The position numbers and the translations under genes are program-made. From Fulvimarina endophytica (GTDB lineage Bacteria > Pseudomonadota > Alphaproteobacteria > Rhizobiales > Rhizobiaceae), in contig NZ_QURL01000005.1 in assembly GCF_003403015.1 (NCBI RefSeq), positions 1-64,000 of the forward strand: a DNA stretch of 64,000 nt, in the 5' to 3' direction. Within the stretch, counting starts at the first letter, position 1; every line of letters begins with the position of its first letter. This document shows, in pieces, positions 56,309 through 64,000 of this stretch. Under the pieces are notes generated by a model. It saw only the letters and a list, made by a program, of their open reading frames with translations. It had not been told where the DNA came from and did not search any database.

Positions 56309-56959
56309 ATGAGCCCCGAAGCTTCGCTGCGCGAGTCGATCTGCACCTTCGCCCATTCCCTGCATGCGAGGGGACTGACGCACGGATCGACCGGCAACAT
56401 CTCGGCGCGCACGGAAGACGGCGGGCTGATCGTCACCCCGACGGGCTCTTCGTTTCTCGATCTCGATCCCGCCAGACTCACGACATTCGACGCGAGCGGC
56501 AACCAGATTTGCGGCGACAAACCGACCAAGGAACTGCCGCTCCACCGCGCCTTCTACGAGACGCGGCACGGGTCCGGCGCCATCGTCCATCTCCATTCCT
56601 GCCATTCGGTCGCCCTCTCGATGATGCCGGATACGGACGAGGACGATTTTCTTCCGCCGCTGACACCCTATCCGATCATGCTTCTCGGCAGGGTGAAGCT
56701 CCTCCCGTTCTTCGTGCCGGGGGATCCCGCGATCGGCGATGCGATCCGTGGCCTGGCCGGCAAGCGCTCGGCGGTCATGCTCGCCAATCACGGCCCCGTG
56801 GTTTCGGGCAAGGACCTGCGCGCCGCCGTCAACGCCATCGAGGAACTGGAAGCCGGCGCGAAACTCGCAATGCTGACGCGGGGGCTGCAGCCACGACAGC
56901 TCACCGACAGTGACGTGCAGAAGATCGTGACGACCTTCGACGTGGAGTGGCCGGACTGA
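56309..56959 (+). CDS. Class II aldolase-type 3-oxo-tetronate-4-phosphate decarboxylase-like protein
   Basis: 216 residues of the class II aldolase/adducin family. Zinc ligands are seen in HLHSCHS (His94-His98 region) and the later ANHGPVV histidine. TGSSFLDLDPARL and KELPLHRAFYETR are typical of OtnC/YgbL-type enzymes that pair with DUF1537 kinases and decarboxylate 3-oxo-tetronate 4-phosphates to dihydroxyacetone phosphate. GGAGG precedes the ATG. It follows the regulator by 142 bp and is convergent with the RuBisCO-like gene. Confidence 0.87.
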   Translation: MSPEASLRESICTFAHSLHARGLTHGSTGNISARTEDGGLIVTPTGSSFLDLDPARLTTFDASGNQICGDKPTKELPLHRAFYETRHGSGAIVHLHSCHSVALSMMPDTDEDDFLPPLTPYPIMLLGRVKLLPFFVPGDPAIGDAIRGLAGKRSAVMLANHGPVVSGKDLRAAVNAIEELEAGAKLAMLTRGLQPRQLTDSDVQKIVTTFDVEWPD

Positions 56960-56984
56960 CGATCGGGATAGGCGGACGCGCCGG

Positions 56985-58229
56985 TCAGCCGTAGGTTTCG
57001 ATGGCTTTGGCGAGCGCCGCGCTGTTGCGTGCGGCCTCGCCGAGGGGAATTCCGGCGACCGCGGCGTCCCACGCATCGCGCAGGGACCGAACCCCGGCAG
57101 CCACGCCCTGCGGATGGGCGACGATGCCCCCGCCTGCGGTAAAGATGAGGTCGTCCGCACCCAGACGCTCGAAGGTCGGATGAGCGGTCATGACGGTCTG
57201 CCCCGAGGAAAACACCGGCATGACGCGGTCCGGCCGGTCGGCAAACAGCGGCTCGAGGCAGGCTTTCGCCGATACGACGACGCTTTCGTCGGGCTCCCAG
57301 AACTTGTTGGCGATCCCGTTCACATGCATGTGGTCGGCCCCGGCCAGCCGCCAGATCTTGTGCCATGCCCTGTAGGACCAGCCATTGTCGGGTGAACGGC
57401 CGAGATAGCCCCAGCCGTTGCGATGGGCGTGGATCGGCAAGGACGAATGACGCCGCAGCGCGGTCAAGCCGGTCGGCCCCACGGAATTGAGGCTGACCAT
57501 GACGCAGGTTCCGCCGGCCTCGACGACGAGGTCGTGCCGGTGGAGCATCTCGTCGATCTCCCCGGTCAGGTTGACGGCATACATCACCTTGCGGCCGAGC
57601 CTGTCGGAATGCCTGTCGATGACGGCCATCACGGCACGCAATCGATCCTCGAACGGGCAGTGCGGGCCGTCCGCCTGCAGTTCGTCATCCTTGACGAAAT
57701 CGATCCCGCCTTCGCAGAGCGCATCGACGAGGCTCGCGGTGCCCTCCGGATCGAGGCCGACCGACGGCTTGACGATGGTCCCGACGATGGGACCGGAGGC
57801 GACACCCGCCAGGCGCCGCGTTCCCTCGATGCCGAAGCCGGGGCCCGGATAGGCCGCCTTGAAGCTCCCGGGCAGATGGATGTCCTCGATCTTGAGACCC
57901 GCCACTCCCTTGAGTTCGAACAGATTGCCGGCGACCGTGGCAAGAAGATTGGGGATCGAGGGTCCGAGATTGGACATCGGCCAGGAGAGCCGCAGGCGGA
58001 ACGAGCGCGCTCTATCAGCGCCGGACGAACCGGGAAGCACCGGGGTCGCGTCGTCCTCGACTTCCTCCAGTCTCTCGACGGTCGCCGAGGCGCGCTCCTT
58101 CAGCGCCAGATCCTCACCGGGGGTCGCGATGAAGGTTCCGGAAGACTGTTCTCCGGCGACCGTCTCGGCCACCTTGCGCGGGTCGTCCTGCGTGCGAAGA
58201 CGATAGTCGACGATCAGTCGCTCAACCAA
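56985..58229 (-). CDS. RuBisCO-like protein (acid-sugar branch)
   Basis: About 414 residues. All metal-site residues of active RuBisCO-fold enzymes are present: GTIVKPSVGLDPEG (K154), then FVKDDELQADGP with K180 (carbamylated Lys) and D182, E183; the 26-residue spacing equals that of K175-K201 in RuBisCO. Later HAHRNGWG and FSSGQTVMTA/ GGGIVAHP phosphate loop are intact. In a locus with a DUF1537 kinase it is most like OiaX-type RuBisCO-like decarboxylases of apionate catabolism; it is not carbon-fixing RuBisCO. The start is uncertain; I favour the TTG at 58229 with GAAGGA upstream, the ATG at 58292 being possible. Confidence 0.87.
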   Translation of the reverse strand: MVERLIVDYRLRTQDDPRKVAETVAGEQSSGTFIATPGEDLALKERASATVERLEEVEDDATPVLPGSSGADRARSFRLRLSWPMSNLGPSIPNLLATVAGNLFELKGVAGLKIEDIHLPGSFKAAYPGPGFGIEGTRRLAGVASGPIVGTIVKPSVGLDPEGTASLVDALCEGGIDFVKDDELQADGPHCPFEDRLRAVMAVIDRHSDRLGRKVMYAVNLTGEIDEMLHRHDLVVEAGGTCVMVSLNSVGPTGLTALRRHSSLPIHAHRNGWGYLGRSPDNGWSYRAWHKIWRLAGADHMHVNGIANKFWEPDESVVVSAKACLEPLFADRPDRVMPVFSSGQTVMTAHPTFERLGADDLIFTAGGGIVAHPQGVAAGVRSLRDAWDAAVAGIPLGEAARNSAALAKAIETYG

Positions 58230-58398
58230 ATGGATGTTCCTTCGTGAGGTGACGGAACTGCATGGGAGTCCCTCGAAGCGAACCCGGTTCATATTTCGCG
58301 ATGGCGCCGAGTTCAACGCGTTGGCGTTGGGCGATCCACTCGCCCATCAGCGAAGTCATCGAAGAAGGAACGCCGGTTCGGTCCTCGACCATCGGCAA

Positions 58399-59187
58399 TC
58401 AGGCTGAAGTTCCACTCATCCAGCCAAGCCCTTCGGATGTCGTGTGCTCGGGCACGTATTCGCAACCGATGAAACTGCGATAGCCGTTCTTCCGAAGCGC
58501 TGCCTTAACGGACGCAAAATCGATGGACCCGCTCCCCGGTTCATGACGACCCGGCACATCGGCAATATGGACATGCGCGATTCGCCCGTGTTCGGCGTTG
58601 ATCAGGGCGACAGGATCGTCACCGACCGAGACCGTATGGAAGACGTCGAGGAGAAGGCCGAGATTTCGGTGACCGGCCTCGTCGATCGCTTCGCGCGCAG
58701 CGGCGAGCGTCGGGAGATAATAATCGGGAACGGCTGCGGGGCTCATTGCTTCGACGATGATGCGGATCCCCCGCTTTTCCGCTTCTTCGGCCGCCAGCGC
58801 GAGGTTTTCGATGTAACAGGCACGATGTTCGGGACGGCGCCGACCCTCGGGCAGGACGCCAGCCATTGCGTGCAGCATTTTTACGCCGATCGTCTCGGCA
58901 TAATCGAGAGCTTCGGCGAGATTGGCGCGGAATTCCGCCCGCCTGTCGGGGAATAGACCGATCCCCTTTTCGCCCTTCGACGCATCACCCGAGCGCAGGC
59001 CGAACTGCACGTAGGGGAGTTCGGCATCGGCGAGAAGCCTCGCCATGTCCGGGGCCGGTGTTCCGTAAGGTGCCGGAAATTCGACGGCGGAAAAGCCGGC
59101 ATCGCGCGCGGCTCGGATCCGCTTCTCGAACGGCAGTTCCGTGAAGAGATAGCCGATATGGGCGCTGTAGGCGAAAGATTCGGTCAT
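58399..59187 (-). CDS. Hydroxypyruvate isomerase-like TIM-barrel protein (OtnI type)
   Basis: 262 residues of the xylose-isomerase-like TIM-barrel family: AHIGYLFTELPFEKRIRAARDAGFSAVEFPAPYG opens the barrel, the metal site is in IIVEAMSP, LLLDVFHTV, HVHIADVPGRHEPGSG and GCEYVPE. OtnI homologues equilibrate 2-oxo- and 3-oxo-tetronates before the kinase and decarboxylase act. The start is the ATG at 59187; a further ATG 30 bp upstream is less conserved. Confidence 0.87.
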   Translation of the reverse strand: MTESFAYSAHIGYLFTELPFEKRIRAARDAGFSAVEFPAPYGTPAPDMARLLADAELPYVQFGLRSGDASKGEKGIGLFPDRRAEFRANLAEALDYAETIGVKMLHAMAGVLPEGRRRPEHRACYIENLALAAEEAEKRGIRIIVEAMSPAAVPDYYLPTLAAAREAIDEAGHRNLGLLLDVFHTVSVGDDPVALINAEHGRIAHVHIADVPGRHEPGSGSIDFASVKAALRKNGYRSFIGCEYVPEHTTSEGLGWMSGTSA

Positions 59188-59384
59188 CGGCGCCTCCCAG
59201 CGCTCGTCTCGTGTCATCGGTTAGAGGCAGAGCGCCGTCTCAGGCGAACATGTCCGGTCCGAACATTCCTTCACGCCTTGCGGGCCGCGCAGGTCGCCCT
59301 CCCCCGGCAAGCCTGTGATCGACGGCCCATTTGACGACAGGTTCCGACGGAGCCTTCCGCGACGACGCCGATCGACATCCCGTC

Positions 59385-60053
59385 TCAGTTCGCTTCGACA
59401 AGTTGCTTCATCCGCGAGACGGCGGCTTCCGGCGCGGTAAAGACCGGCACGTCGACCACGGCGCGAACGGCCTCAGCGGCGCGCGAGGTCGAGAAATGCG
59501 CGAGCATGATCGCATCGCGACCCGCAAATTCCGGCGCGCGTTCGGCGACCAGTCGGTTGTGGCTCTCGACGTCCCCCTTGCGCAGGAGATCGATCGCATC
59601 GGCAACGACGATGGTTTCGAGTTCGGCGGAAGACCCGGTTTCGGCTCTGAAATTCAGAAATTCGTCGGTCATCGTGGAGACCGACGGGCCGAAGGTCGCG
59701 ATCATGCCGATGCGCTCGCCCGCCTCGATCGCTTCCCGAAACATCGCCTCGTTCGGACGAACCACCGGGATCGGCAGGACCTCGCTCATCCGGTCGATCG
59801 CGGGCCCGAAGGCGGAACAGGTGACGAGAACCCCGTCGGCTCCGATCCGGCGGGCATAGCGACCGAAATCGACGAAGCGATCCGTCAGTTCCTGCGAGAT
59901 CGTCGGGCCCTCTTTGGCCCGATCGAGCGTCAGGCCGTCGTCGAGCAGGTTCACGGCCTCGGCCTGCGGCCAGAATTCGGCCATCGCGATGCCGACCGGC
60001 TCCATGGCGACCGGCGTTGCATGAAGGAGGACGATACGAGGACGGGCGGACAT
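59385..60053 (-). CDS. Aspartate/glutamate racemase-family protein
   Basis: 222 residues. The two-domain racemase fold shows the first catalytic cysteine in VTCSAFGPAID. The second half has DAIMLAHFSTSRAAEAVRAVVDVPVFTAPEAAV, in which the second cysteine of true racemases is replaced (AHFS). A non-racemase role such as a decarboxylase or isomerase of the Asp/Glu-racemase superfamily is therefore likely. It follows the substrate-binding protein gene by 10 bp, so it is part of the same operon. Confidence 0.8.
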   Translation of the reverse strand: MSARPRIVLLHATPVAMEPVGIAMAEFWPQAEAVNLLDDGLTLDRAKEGPTISQELTDRFVDFGRYARRIGADGVLVTCSAFGPAIDRMSEVLPIPVVRPNEAMFREAIEAGERIGMIATFGPSVSTMTDEFLNFRAETGSSAELETIVVADAIDLLRKGDVESHNRLVAERAPEFAGRDAIMLAHFSTSRAAEAVRAVVDVPVFTAPEAAVSRMKQLVEAN

Positions 60054-60063
60054 GGAGATATCC

Positions 60064-60771
60064 TCAGTTTGCTGGTGCATTGGAAAGACGGGAGGTCAGG
60101 CCGCTGGCCTCGTAGGCTCGAGCCGCCTCGGGCGAGGTCAGGTGCTGAACGAGGCGTGCCGCCTCCCTCGCATGTTCGGCATCGGCGAAGATCGCCACGG
60201 AGAAGTCGGTGCCGGACTGGACATCGGCCGGCAGCGGGCCGAGGATATCGACATCCTCGACCGACATCAGTTCGCTGATCTGCTGGATCGCGAGGTCAGC
60301 CTTTCCCTCGACGATCTGCCGGGCGGTGAAACCCTCCGGGATGACGGTCGCCTTCTCGTTGACCGCATCGGCGATCCCGAGCCGTTCGATCAGATCGGCG
60401 AAATAGATGCCGCTGGCACCCGCACGCGAATAGGCGACGGATCGAGCCTTCAGGAGCGCGCCCTTGAACTCGTCGACGCTTTCGATCGCAGGACGGTCCG
60501 CACCTCTCGCCATGGCGATACCGATCTTCGCGGTCGCGATGGGACGAACGCTGTCCGCGACGACGATGCCCTTCTCAACGAGTTCGGCCATGGATTTGTC
60601 GATCAGCACGAGCGCATCGGCTCGCCGGCCGTCCGCGATGCGCTGCATGATCACCTTGGTCGGGTTCCAGCTGACGTCTAGGGCGATGCCCGTCGTCTCG
60701 ATGAAGGACGGAAGAAGATTCCGTTTCAGCGCGACCTCCACGGCGAGCGTGCTCATCAGGTTCAGGGTCAT
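60064..60771 (-). CDS. ModA-like substrate-binding-domain protein without signal peptide
   Basis: 235 residues of periplasmic-binding type II fold similar to molybdate-binding ModA: NLMSTLAVEVALKRNLLPSFIETTGIALDVSW, GRRADALVLIDKSMAELVEKG, RAGASGIYFADLIERLGI, LVQHLTSPEAARAYEASGL. There is no signal peptide, so it may act in the cytoplasm, perhaps as a ligand-binding or enzymatic derivative. No ABC permease or ATPase accompanies it. Confidence 0.8.
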   Translation of the reverse strand: MTLNLMSTLAVEVALKRNLLPSFIETTGIALDVSWNPTKVIMQRIADGRRADALVLIDKSMAELVEKGIVVADSVRPIATAKIGIAMARGADRPAIESVDEFKGALLKARSVAYSRAGASGIYFADLIERLGIADAVNEKATVIPEGFTARQIVEGKADLAIQQISELMSVEDVDILGPLPADVQSGTDFSVAIFADAEHAREAARLVQHLTSPEAARAYEASGLTSRLSNAPAN

Positions 60772-60832
60772 GGTCGATCCTCGTTGTTTCAGGTGCCACC
60801 CGTCAGCGCTTCACGGGCCGCGAGTTGGGGGA

Positions 60833-62197
60833 TCAGAGCGGGCGACCGTCGGTTCGCACGACGAAACCCTGATCGAGATCGCCGGGCCGTCTGACGCCGA
60901 GGAGCGCGAGATCGCGATCGATCTCGGTGCGCAGGATGCCGATCGCATGACCGACGCCGTCCGCGCCCCCGACCGTCGCCGCATAGAGGAAGGGCCGGCC
61001 GAGAAAGACGAAATCGGCACCGAGCGCCACGGCTTTGAGAACATCGGTTCCACGCCTCAGACCACTGTCGATCATCACTTTCATGGCGCCCTTTTCGGAC
61101 GCGGCTTCCGCGAGGCTGTCGAGCGGTGCGATCGTGTGGTCGAGCTGGCGCCCGCCATGGTTCGACAGGATAACGCCATCGGCCCCGCTCTCGCGGGCGA
61201 TCCGTGCATCGGATGCCGTCACGATGCCCTTGATGACGAGGTTTCCCGTCCAGCGGCGCCGGATCGCCTCCACATGCTTCCACTGAAGTTCGTCGCGCTT
61301 GGCCGTGTTGCGCACCAGCTTCGACATCATCGGCGGCCCGCGCTCGGCATCCGTGTTCTCGAAATGTGGGCTGCCATGGCGCCAATAGGTCCGCCCGACC
61401 GTGCCGAGCAACCAGCCGGGCGCCATGGCGCTCTGCCAGACGACCTTCGGGGTCAGCTTCATCGGCATCGAAAAGCCGCTGCGAATATTGTGTTCGCGAT
61501 TGCCGAGGATCGGCGTGTCACCGGTGACGACGAGCGTCTTGAATCCTGCTGCCGCAACGCGGTCGATCAGCCGGTCGATACGCGGCTGATCGCCGGCGAG
61601 ATAGGCCTGGAACCATGCATCCGGATTGGCGGCATGCACGTCCTCGAGGCGGATGAGGGAGGACGCGCTGAGGATCATCGGAACGTTCTCGGTCCGGGCG
61701 GCTTCGGCAAGGCGGATATCCGCCCGGTAGGCCACGAAAGCCGCGCCACCCAAGGGAGCGATGCCGAAGGGCGAGGACCATCTGCGCCCGAAAAGCTCCA
61801 CCGACTGGTCGCGCCCGGACACGTCGACGAAGGTTCTCGGCTTGAAGCGGTAGTTCTGGAAGGCAAGCCGCGCGGTATCGAAGGACGCGCCCGTCTCCAC
61901 CGCACCCGCCACATAGCCGTAGACCATGCGCGGCAGCCGGCGCCTCGCGTGACGGTCGAAGTCCTCGATCGCGAGAAGGTCCCGGAACTTGCGCGGCGTC
62001 GGCCTCGGGCGCTGACCGATCGCGGCGCCGGGATCGATGCGGGATGTCGTCCGGGCCTGATCGGTCGCCGGCTCGGACACGCCGAACAACGCGTGATCGC
62101 CGGGACGCCCGCCGACGCTGCCGCTGCGCTCGTGACCCGTGACGGTCGCCGACCGAGCCCCGACGTCGCCGGCTGTCCGTTCGATCGCATTCGCCAC
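60833..62197 (-). CDS. FMN-dependent alpha-hydroxy-acid dehydrogenase/oxidase
   Basis: 454 residues. The flavin enzyme core begins near residue 70 (KFRDLLAIEDFDRHARRRLPRMVYGYVAGAVE). It carries the FMN and active-site residues in FGIAPLGGAAFVAYRADIRLAEAA, TLVVTGDTPILGNREHNIR, VIKGIVTASDARIARESGADGVILSNHGGRQLD (catalytic His) and MIDSGLRRGTDVLKAVALGADFVFLGRPFLY. It would oxidise an L-2-hydroxy acid to the 2-oxo acid. The first ~65 residues after the GTG start are not conserved. First gene of the minus-strand operon behind a GntR-type palindrome. Confidence 0.88.
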   Translation of the reverse strand: MANAIERTAGDVGARSATVTGHERSGSVGGRPGDHALFGVSEPATDQARTTSRIDPGAAIGQRPRPTPRKFRDLLAIEDFDRHARRRLPRMVYGYVAGAVETGASFDTARLAFQNYRFKPRTFVDVSGRDQSVELFGRRWSSPFGIAPLGGAAFVAYRADIRLAEAARTENVPMILSASSLIRLEDVHAANPDAWFQAYLAGDQPRIDRLIDRVAAAGFKTLVVTGDTPILGNREHNIRSGFSMPMKLTPKVVWQSAMAPGWLLGTVGRTYWRHGSPHFENTDAERGPPMMSKLVRNTAKRDELQWKHVEAIRRRWTGNLVIKGIVTASDARIARESGADGVILSNHGGRQLDHTIAPLDSLAEAASEKGAMKVMIDSGLRRGTDVLKAVALGADFVFLGRPFLYAATVGGADGVGHAIGILRTEIDRDLALLGVRRPGDLDQGFVVRTDGRPL

Positions 62198-62237
62198 AGT
62201 TCAACCTCCGTTGTTTCCGCTCCCTCTTGCTTACATT

Positions 62238-62249
62238 ATTGTCAACAAT
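62238..62249. promoter_or_regulatory. Candidate GntR-type operator upstream of the oxidase
   Basis: ATTGT-CA-ACAAT, a 12-bp inverted repeat about 40 bp upstream of the oxidase start; a related half, CGTCAACA, follows 4 bp later. FadR-subfamily sites often have a TTGT...ACAA core. Confidence 0.55.
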
Positions 62250-62482
62250 TTCGTCAACATCACGGGACTCGACGATCTGAAGCCCTCGACGCCGTCCGGC
62301 ATGTCGGACGATCGAAGGGTCGGGAAATGAATGATGAGAGAGCGGAGAAGACGTCGCCTCGCCGCTCGCTTCTCGATGCGACGAGGCCTCGGATCGCGAG
62401 CGGGTCGCTCGGGCAGCCGAGCGTTCGTCCAAGCGTCGGCCGCCGCCTTGGGGCTGCGATGCCCCAGGCTTCGCGAATTCGA

Positions 62483-63409
62483 TCAGATCGCAGCACGCGG
62501 ATCGAATTTCGCAAGGCGCATCAAAAGACGGTCCACATCCGCCCTGGTGCGATCGGTCAGCTTCGGTCCGGGCGTGCGCAGCGTGTCGTGCGCGATGGCG
62601 CCACGCTTCTTCAGAATGTATTTGCGGACCGAGAGACCGATGACCGGCTGCTGCTCGTAACGCAGCAGCGGCAGATGCGTGTCGAAAATGTCCTGGGCAC
62701 CGTCGAGATCACCGGCAAGGCTCCGATCGACCACGTCGCGCAGCATCTCGGGAAAAGCGTATCCGGTCATGGCGCCGTCCGCTCCGCGCTGCATCTCGAG
62801 TTCGAGAAACAGCGCACCGTTTCCGCACAGGATCGAGATGTGTCGCAGATCGCCGCTGTCTTCCCAGTCTCGCAACTGGGAGACCTTATCGAGCCCGGGC
62901 CAGTCCTCGTGCTTGAGCATGACGCAGGACGGGTTGTCGTCGACGATGCGCCGGATCACCATCGGCGTTATCTGAACGCCTGTCGCCTGCGGGTGGTCCT
63001 GAAGCACGAACGGGATGTCGCGACCGATCTGCGCGATCGCCTGCGCATAATAGCCGACGATCTGATCGTCGGTCCGCAGGGCGGAGGGCGGAGCGATCAT
63101 GACGGCGGCAGCACCGGCTTCCATCGCCTCGTTCGCGAGCCGCTTCATCGCGGCAAAGCCGGGGGCCGAGACACCGACGACGATCGGCCGCCCGTCCGCC
63201 TTCGCGATCACCTGCCGGACGATCTGCATCGACTCTTCGGGTTCCAGCTTCTGGGCTTCGCCCATGATGCCGAGAATGGTCAGGCCGTCGGCGCCGGCCT
63301 TCCAGTAGAACTCCGTCATCTGGTCGACGGAGGCCTCGTCGAGGCTGCCATCGGGCAGAAACGGTGTCGGAGCGATCGCGAAAACGCCCTTCGTGTCGGT
63401 CGAAAGCAT
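62483..63409 (-). CDS. DapA-family (dihydrodipicolinate synthase-like) aldolase
   Basis: 308 residues. TIM-barrel type I aldolase with IAPTPFLPDGSLDEASVDQMTEFYWKAGADGLTILGIMGEAQKL and the Schiff-base lysine in PSCVMLKHEDWPG. Loop residues differ from true DapA (no GTTGE; here GIMGE), so it is a catabolic aldolase or dehydratase, for example for 2-keto-3-deoxy sugar acids. It lies 10 bp upstream-coupled to the RraA-like gene and belongs with the sugar-acid locus. Confidence 0.87.
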   Translation of the reverse strand: MLSTDTKGVFAIAPTPFLPDGSLDEASVDQMTEFYWKAGADGLTILGIMGEAQKLEPEESMQIVRQVIAKADGRPIVVGVSAPGFAAMKRLANEAMEAGAAAVMIAPPSALRTDDQIVGYYAQAIAQIGRDIPFVLQDHPQATGVQITPMVIRRIVDDNPSCVMLKHEDWPGLDKVSQLRDWEDSGDLRHISILCGNGALFLELEMQRGADGAMTGYAFPEMLRDVVDRSLAGDLDGAQDIFDTHLPLLRYEQQPVIGLSVRKYILKKRGAIAHDTLRTPGPKLTDRTRADVDRLLMRLAKFDPRAAI

Positions 63410-63419
63410 CGTCCTGTCC

Positions 63420-64000
63420 TTATTTCTGTTCGTCGTAGCGGGCGCGGGTCTCGGCGTTCATCGGATAGAGACCGGGGAGCGACCGGCCCGCCTCCACCTC
63501 ACCGACGATCCAGGCCTCCATGCGCTCCTGCTCGGGACCTTCCTTCAGCACGTCGTCGACCAATGCCTGCGGGATGACGACCGCGCCGTCGTCGTCGACG
63601 ACCATCACATCGTCCGGAACGATCGCGACATGGCCGCAGCCGATCGTCTCCTGCCAGCCGACGAATGTCAGCGCCGCGACCGAGGGCGGAGCGGCAAAGC
63701 CCCGGCTCCAGACCGGCAGGCCGGAGTTCTTGACGCCGACGACGTCGCGCAGGACGCCATCCGTCACCAGTCCCGCGACGTTCCGCTTCGCCATGCGCGC
63801 GCAGAGAATGTCGCCGAAGATGCCGGCATCCGTCACGCCCATGGCATCGGCGACGACGACACATCCCTCGGGCATTGCCTCGATGGCCGCGCGCGTCGAG
63901 ATCGGCGACCCCCATGAGGCCGGCGTCGCGAGATCTTCACGCGATGGCACGAATCTCAACGTAAAGGCCGGCCCGACGATGCGCGCCTGCCCCGGCGACA
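63420..64000 (-). CDS. RraA-family protein (HMG/oxaloacetate-aldolase-like), partial
   Basis: The frame is open to the right edge, so the N-terminus is missing; the apparent start at 63959 (TTG) is internal. GCVVVADAMGVTDAGIFGDILCARMAKRNVAGLVTDGVLRDVVGV is the RraA/HMG-aldolase signature, with the metal-binding G-x20-R-D (Arg-Asp in GVLRDV). Members are either metal-dependent pyruvate aldolases/decarboxylases or RNase E regulators; the neighbourhood favours a catabolic enzyme. Confidence 0.87.
   Translation of the reverse strand, partial: SPGQARIVGPAFTLRFVPSREDLATPASWGSPISTRAAIEAMPEGCVVVADAMGVTDAGIFGDILCARMAKRNVAGLVTDGVLRDVVGVKNSGLPVWSRGFAAPPSVAALTFVGWQETIGCGHVAIVPDDVMVVDDDGAVVIPQALVDDVLKEGPEQERMEAWIVGEVEAGRSLPGLYPMNAETRARYDEQK

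Noticed and set aside
60464..63577. 1,037-codon plus-strand ORF across the oxidase and DapA-like genes
   Set aside because: Antisense shadow of two well-conserved minus-strand enzymes; no recognisable domain.

Overview
The window is GC-rich, densely coded DNA from an alphaproteobacterium. The gene set (5-aminolevulinate synthase of the hemA type, a HWE-family histidine kinase, a B12-dependent ribonucleotide reductase, the membrane ferritin MbfA and a BigR/SqrR-type sulfide switch) points to the Hyphomicrobiales (Rhizobiales). I cannot name the genus from sequence alone.

Layout. (1) Bases 1-10,700 are ordinary chromosome: the 3' end of hemA, an AbrB-type membrane protein, an aminotransferase, wrbA, a CinA-domain protein, gpt, a HWE histidine kinase and nrdJ. 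(2) Bases 10,711-44,527 are one complete Tn7-like transposon of 33,817 bp. It has 21-bp terminal inverted repeats that match at 20 positions, repeated CAAAGTTGT-type sites at both ends, and a perfect 5-bp target duplication (CAGCG). It lies 13 bp after the nrdJ stop codon and leaves nrdJ intact. The transposition genes tnsA-tnsB-tnsC-tniQ are at 34.0-40.2 kb, near the right end. (3) Bases 44,533-49,960 are chromosome again: mbfA, a dgkA remnant, and a sulfide/persulfide operon (BigR-like regulator, two YeeE/YedE half-transporters, a TauE-type permease, a Blh-type MBL protein). (4) Bases 49,950-64,000 are an acid-sugar catabolic locus: DUF1537 kinase, SDR epimerase, TRAP transporter, FadR-type regulator, class II aldolase, RuBisCO-like protein, hydroxypyruvate-isomerase-like protein, Asp/Glu racemase-like protein, FMN hydroxy-acid oxidase, DapA-like lyase and RraA-like protein.

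The transposon cargo looks like a defence island. From the left it carries a CBASS core (CD-NTase plus an E2-E1 Cap2), a HigBA-like toxin-antitoxin pair, an HNH-SAVED Cap5 effector on the opposite strand, decayed genes, hipBA with twin operators, an 1,870-residue DUF4011 helicase-nuclease, a three-gene set ending in a soluble FtsH-like AAA protease, a C5 DNA methyltransferase, an XRE regulator and a PIN-domain protein. Between tniQ and the right end is a 1,300-residue Rad50/SMC-like ATPase whose C-terminus appears to contain two tandem LexA/S24-type domains. That protein and the AAA-protease gene set are the best candidates for undescribed systems.

In the sugar-acid locus the TRAP system would import the substrate. 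The oxidase, epimerase, kinase, aldolase/decarboxylase, RuBisCO-like protein and isomerase would convert it to a triose phosphate or glycolate-type product. The FadR-type regulator sits beside an 18-bp palindrome between it and the transporter genes. The exact substrate cannot be read from the sequence.
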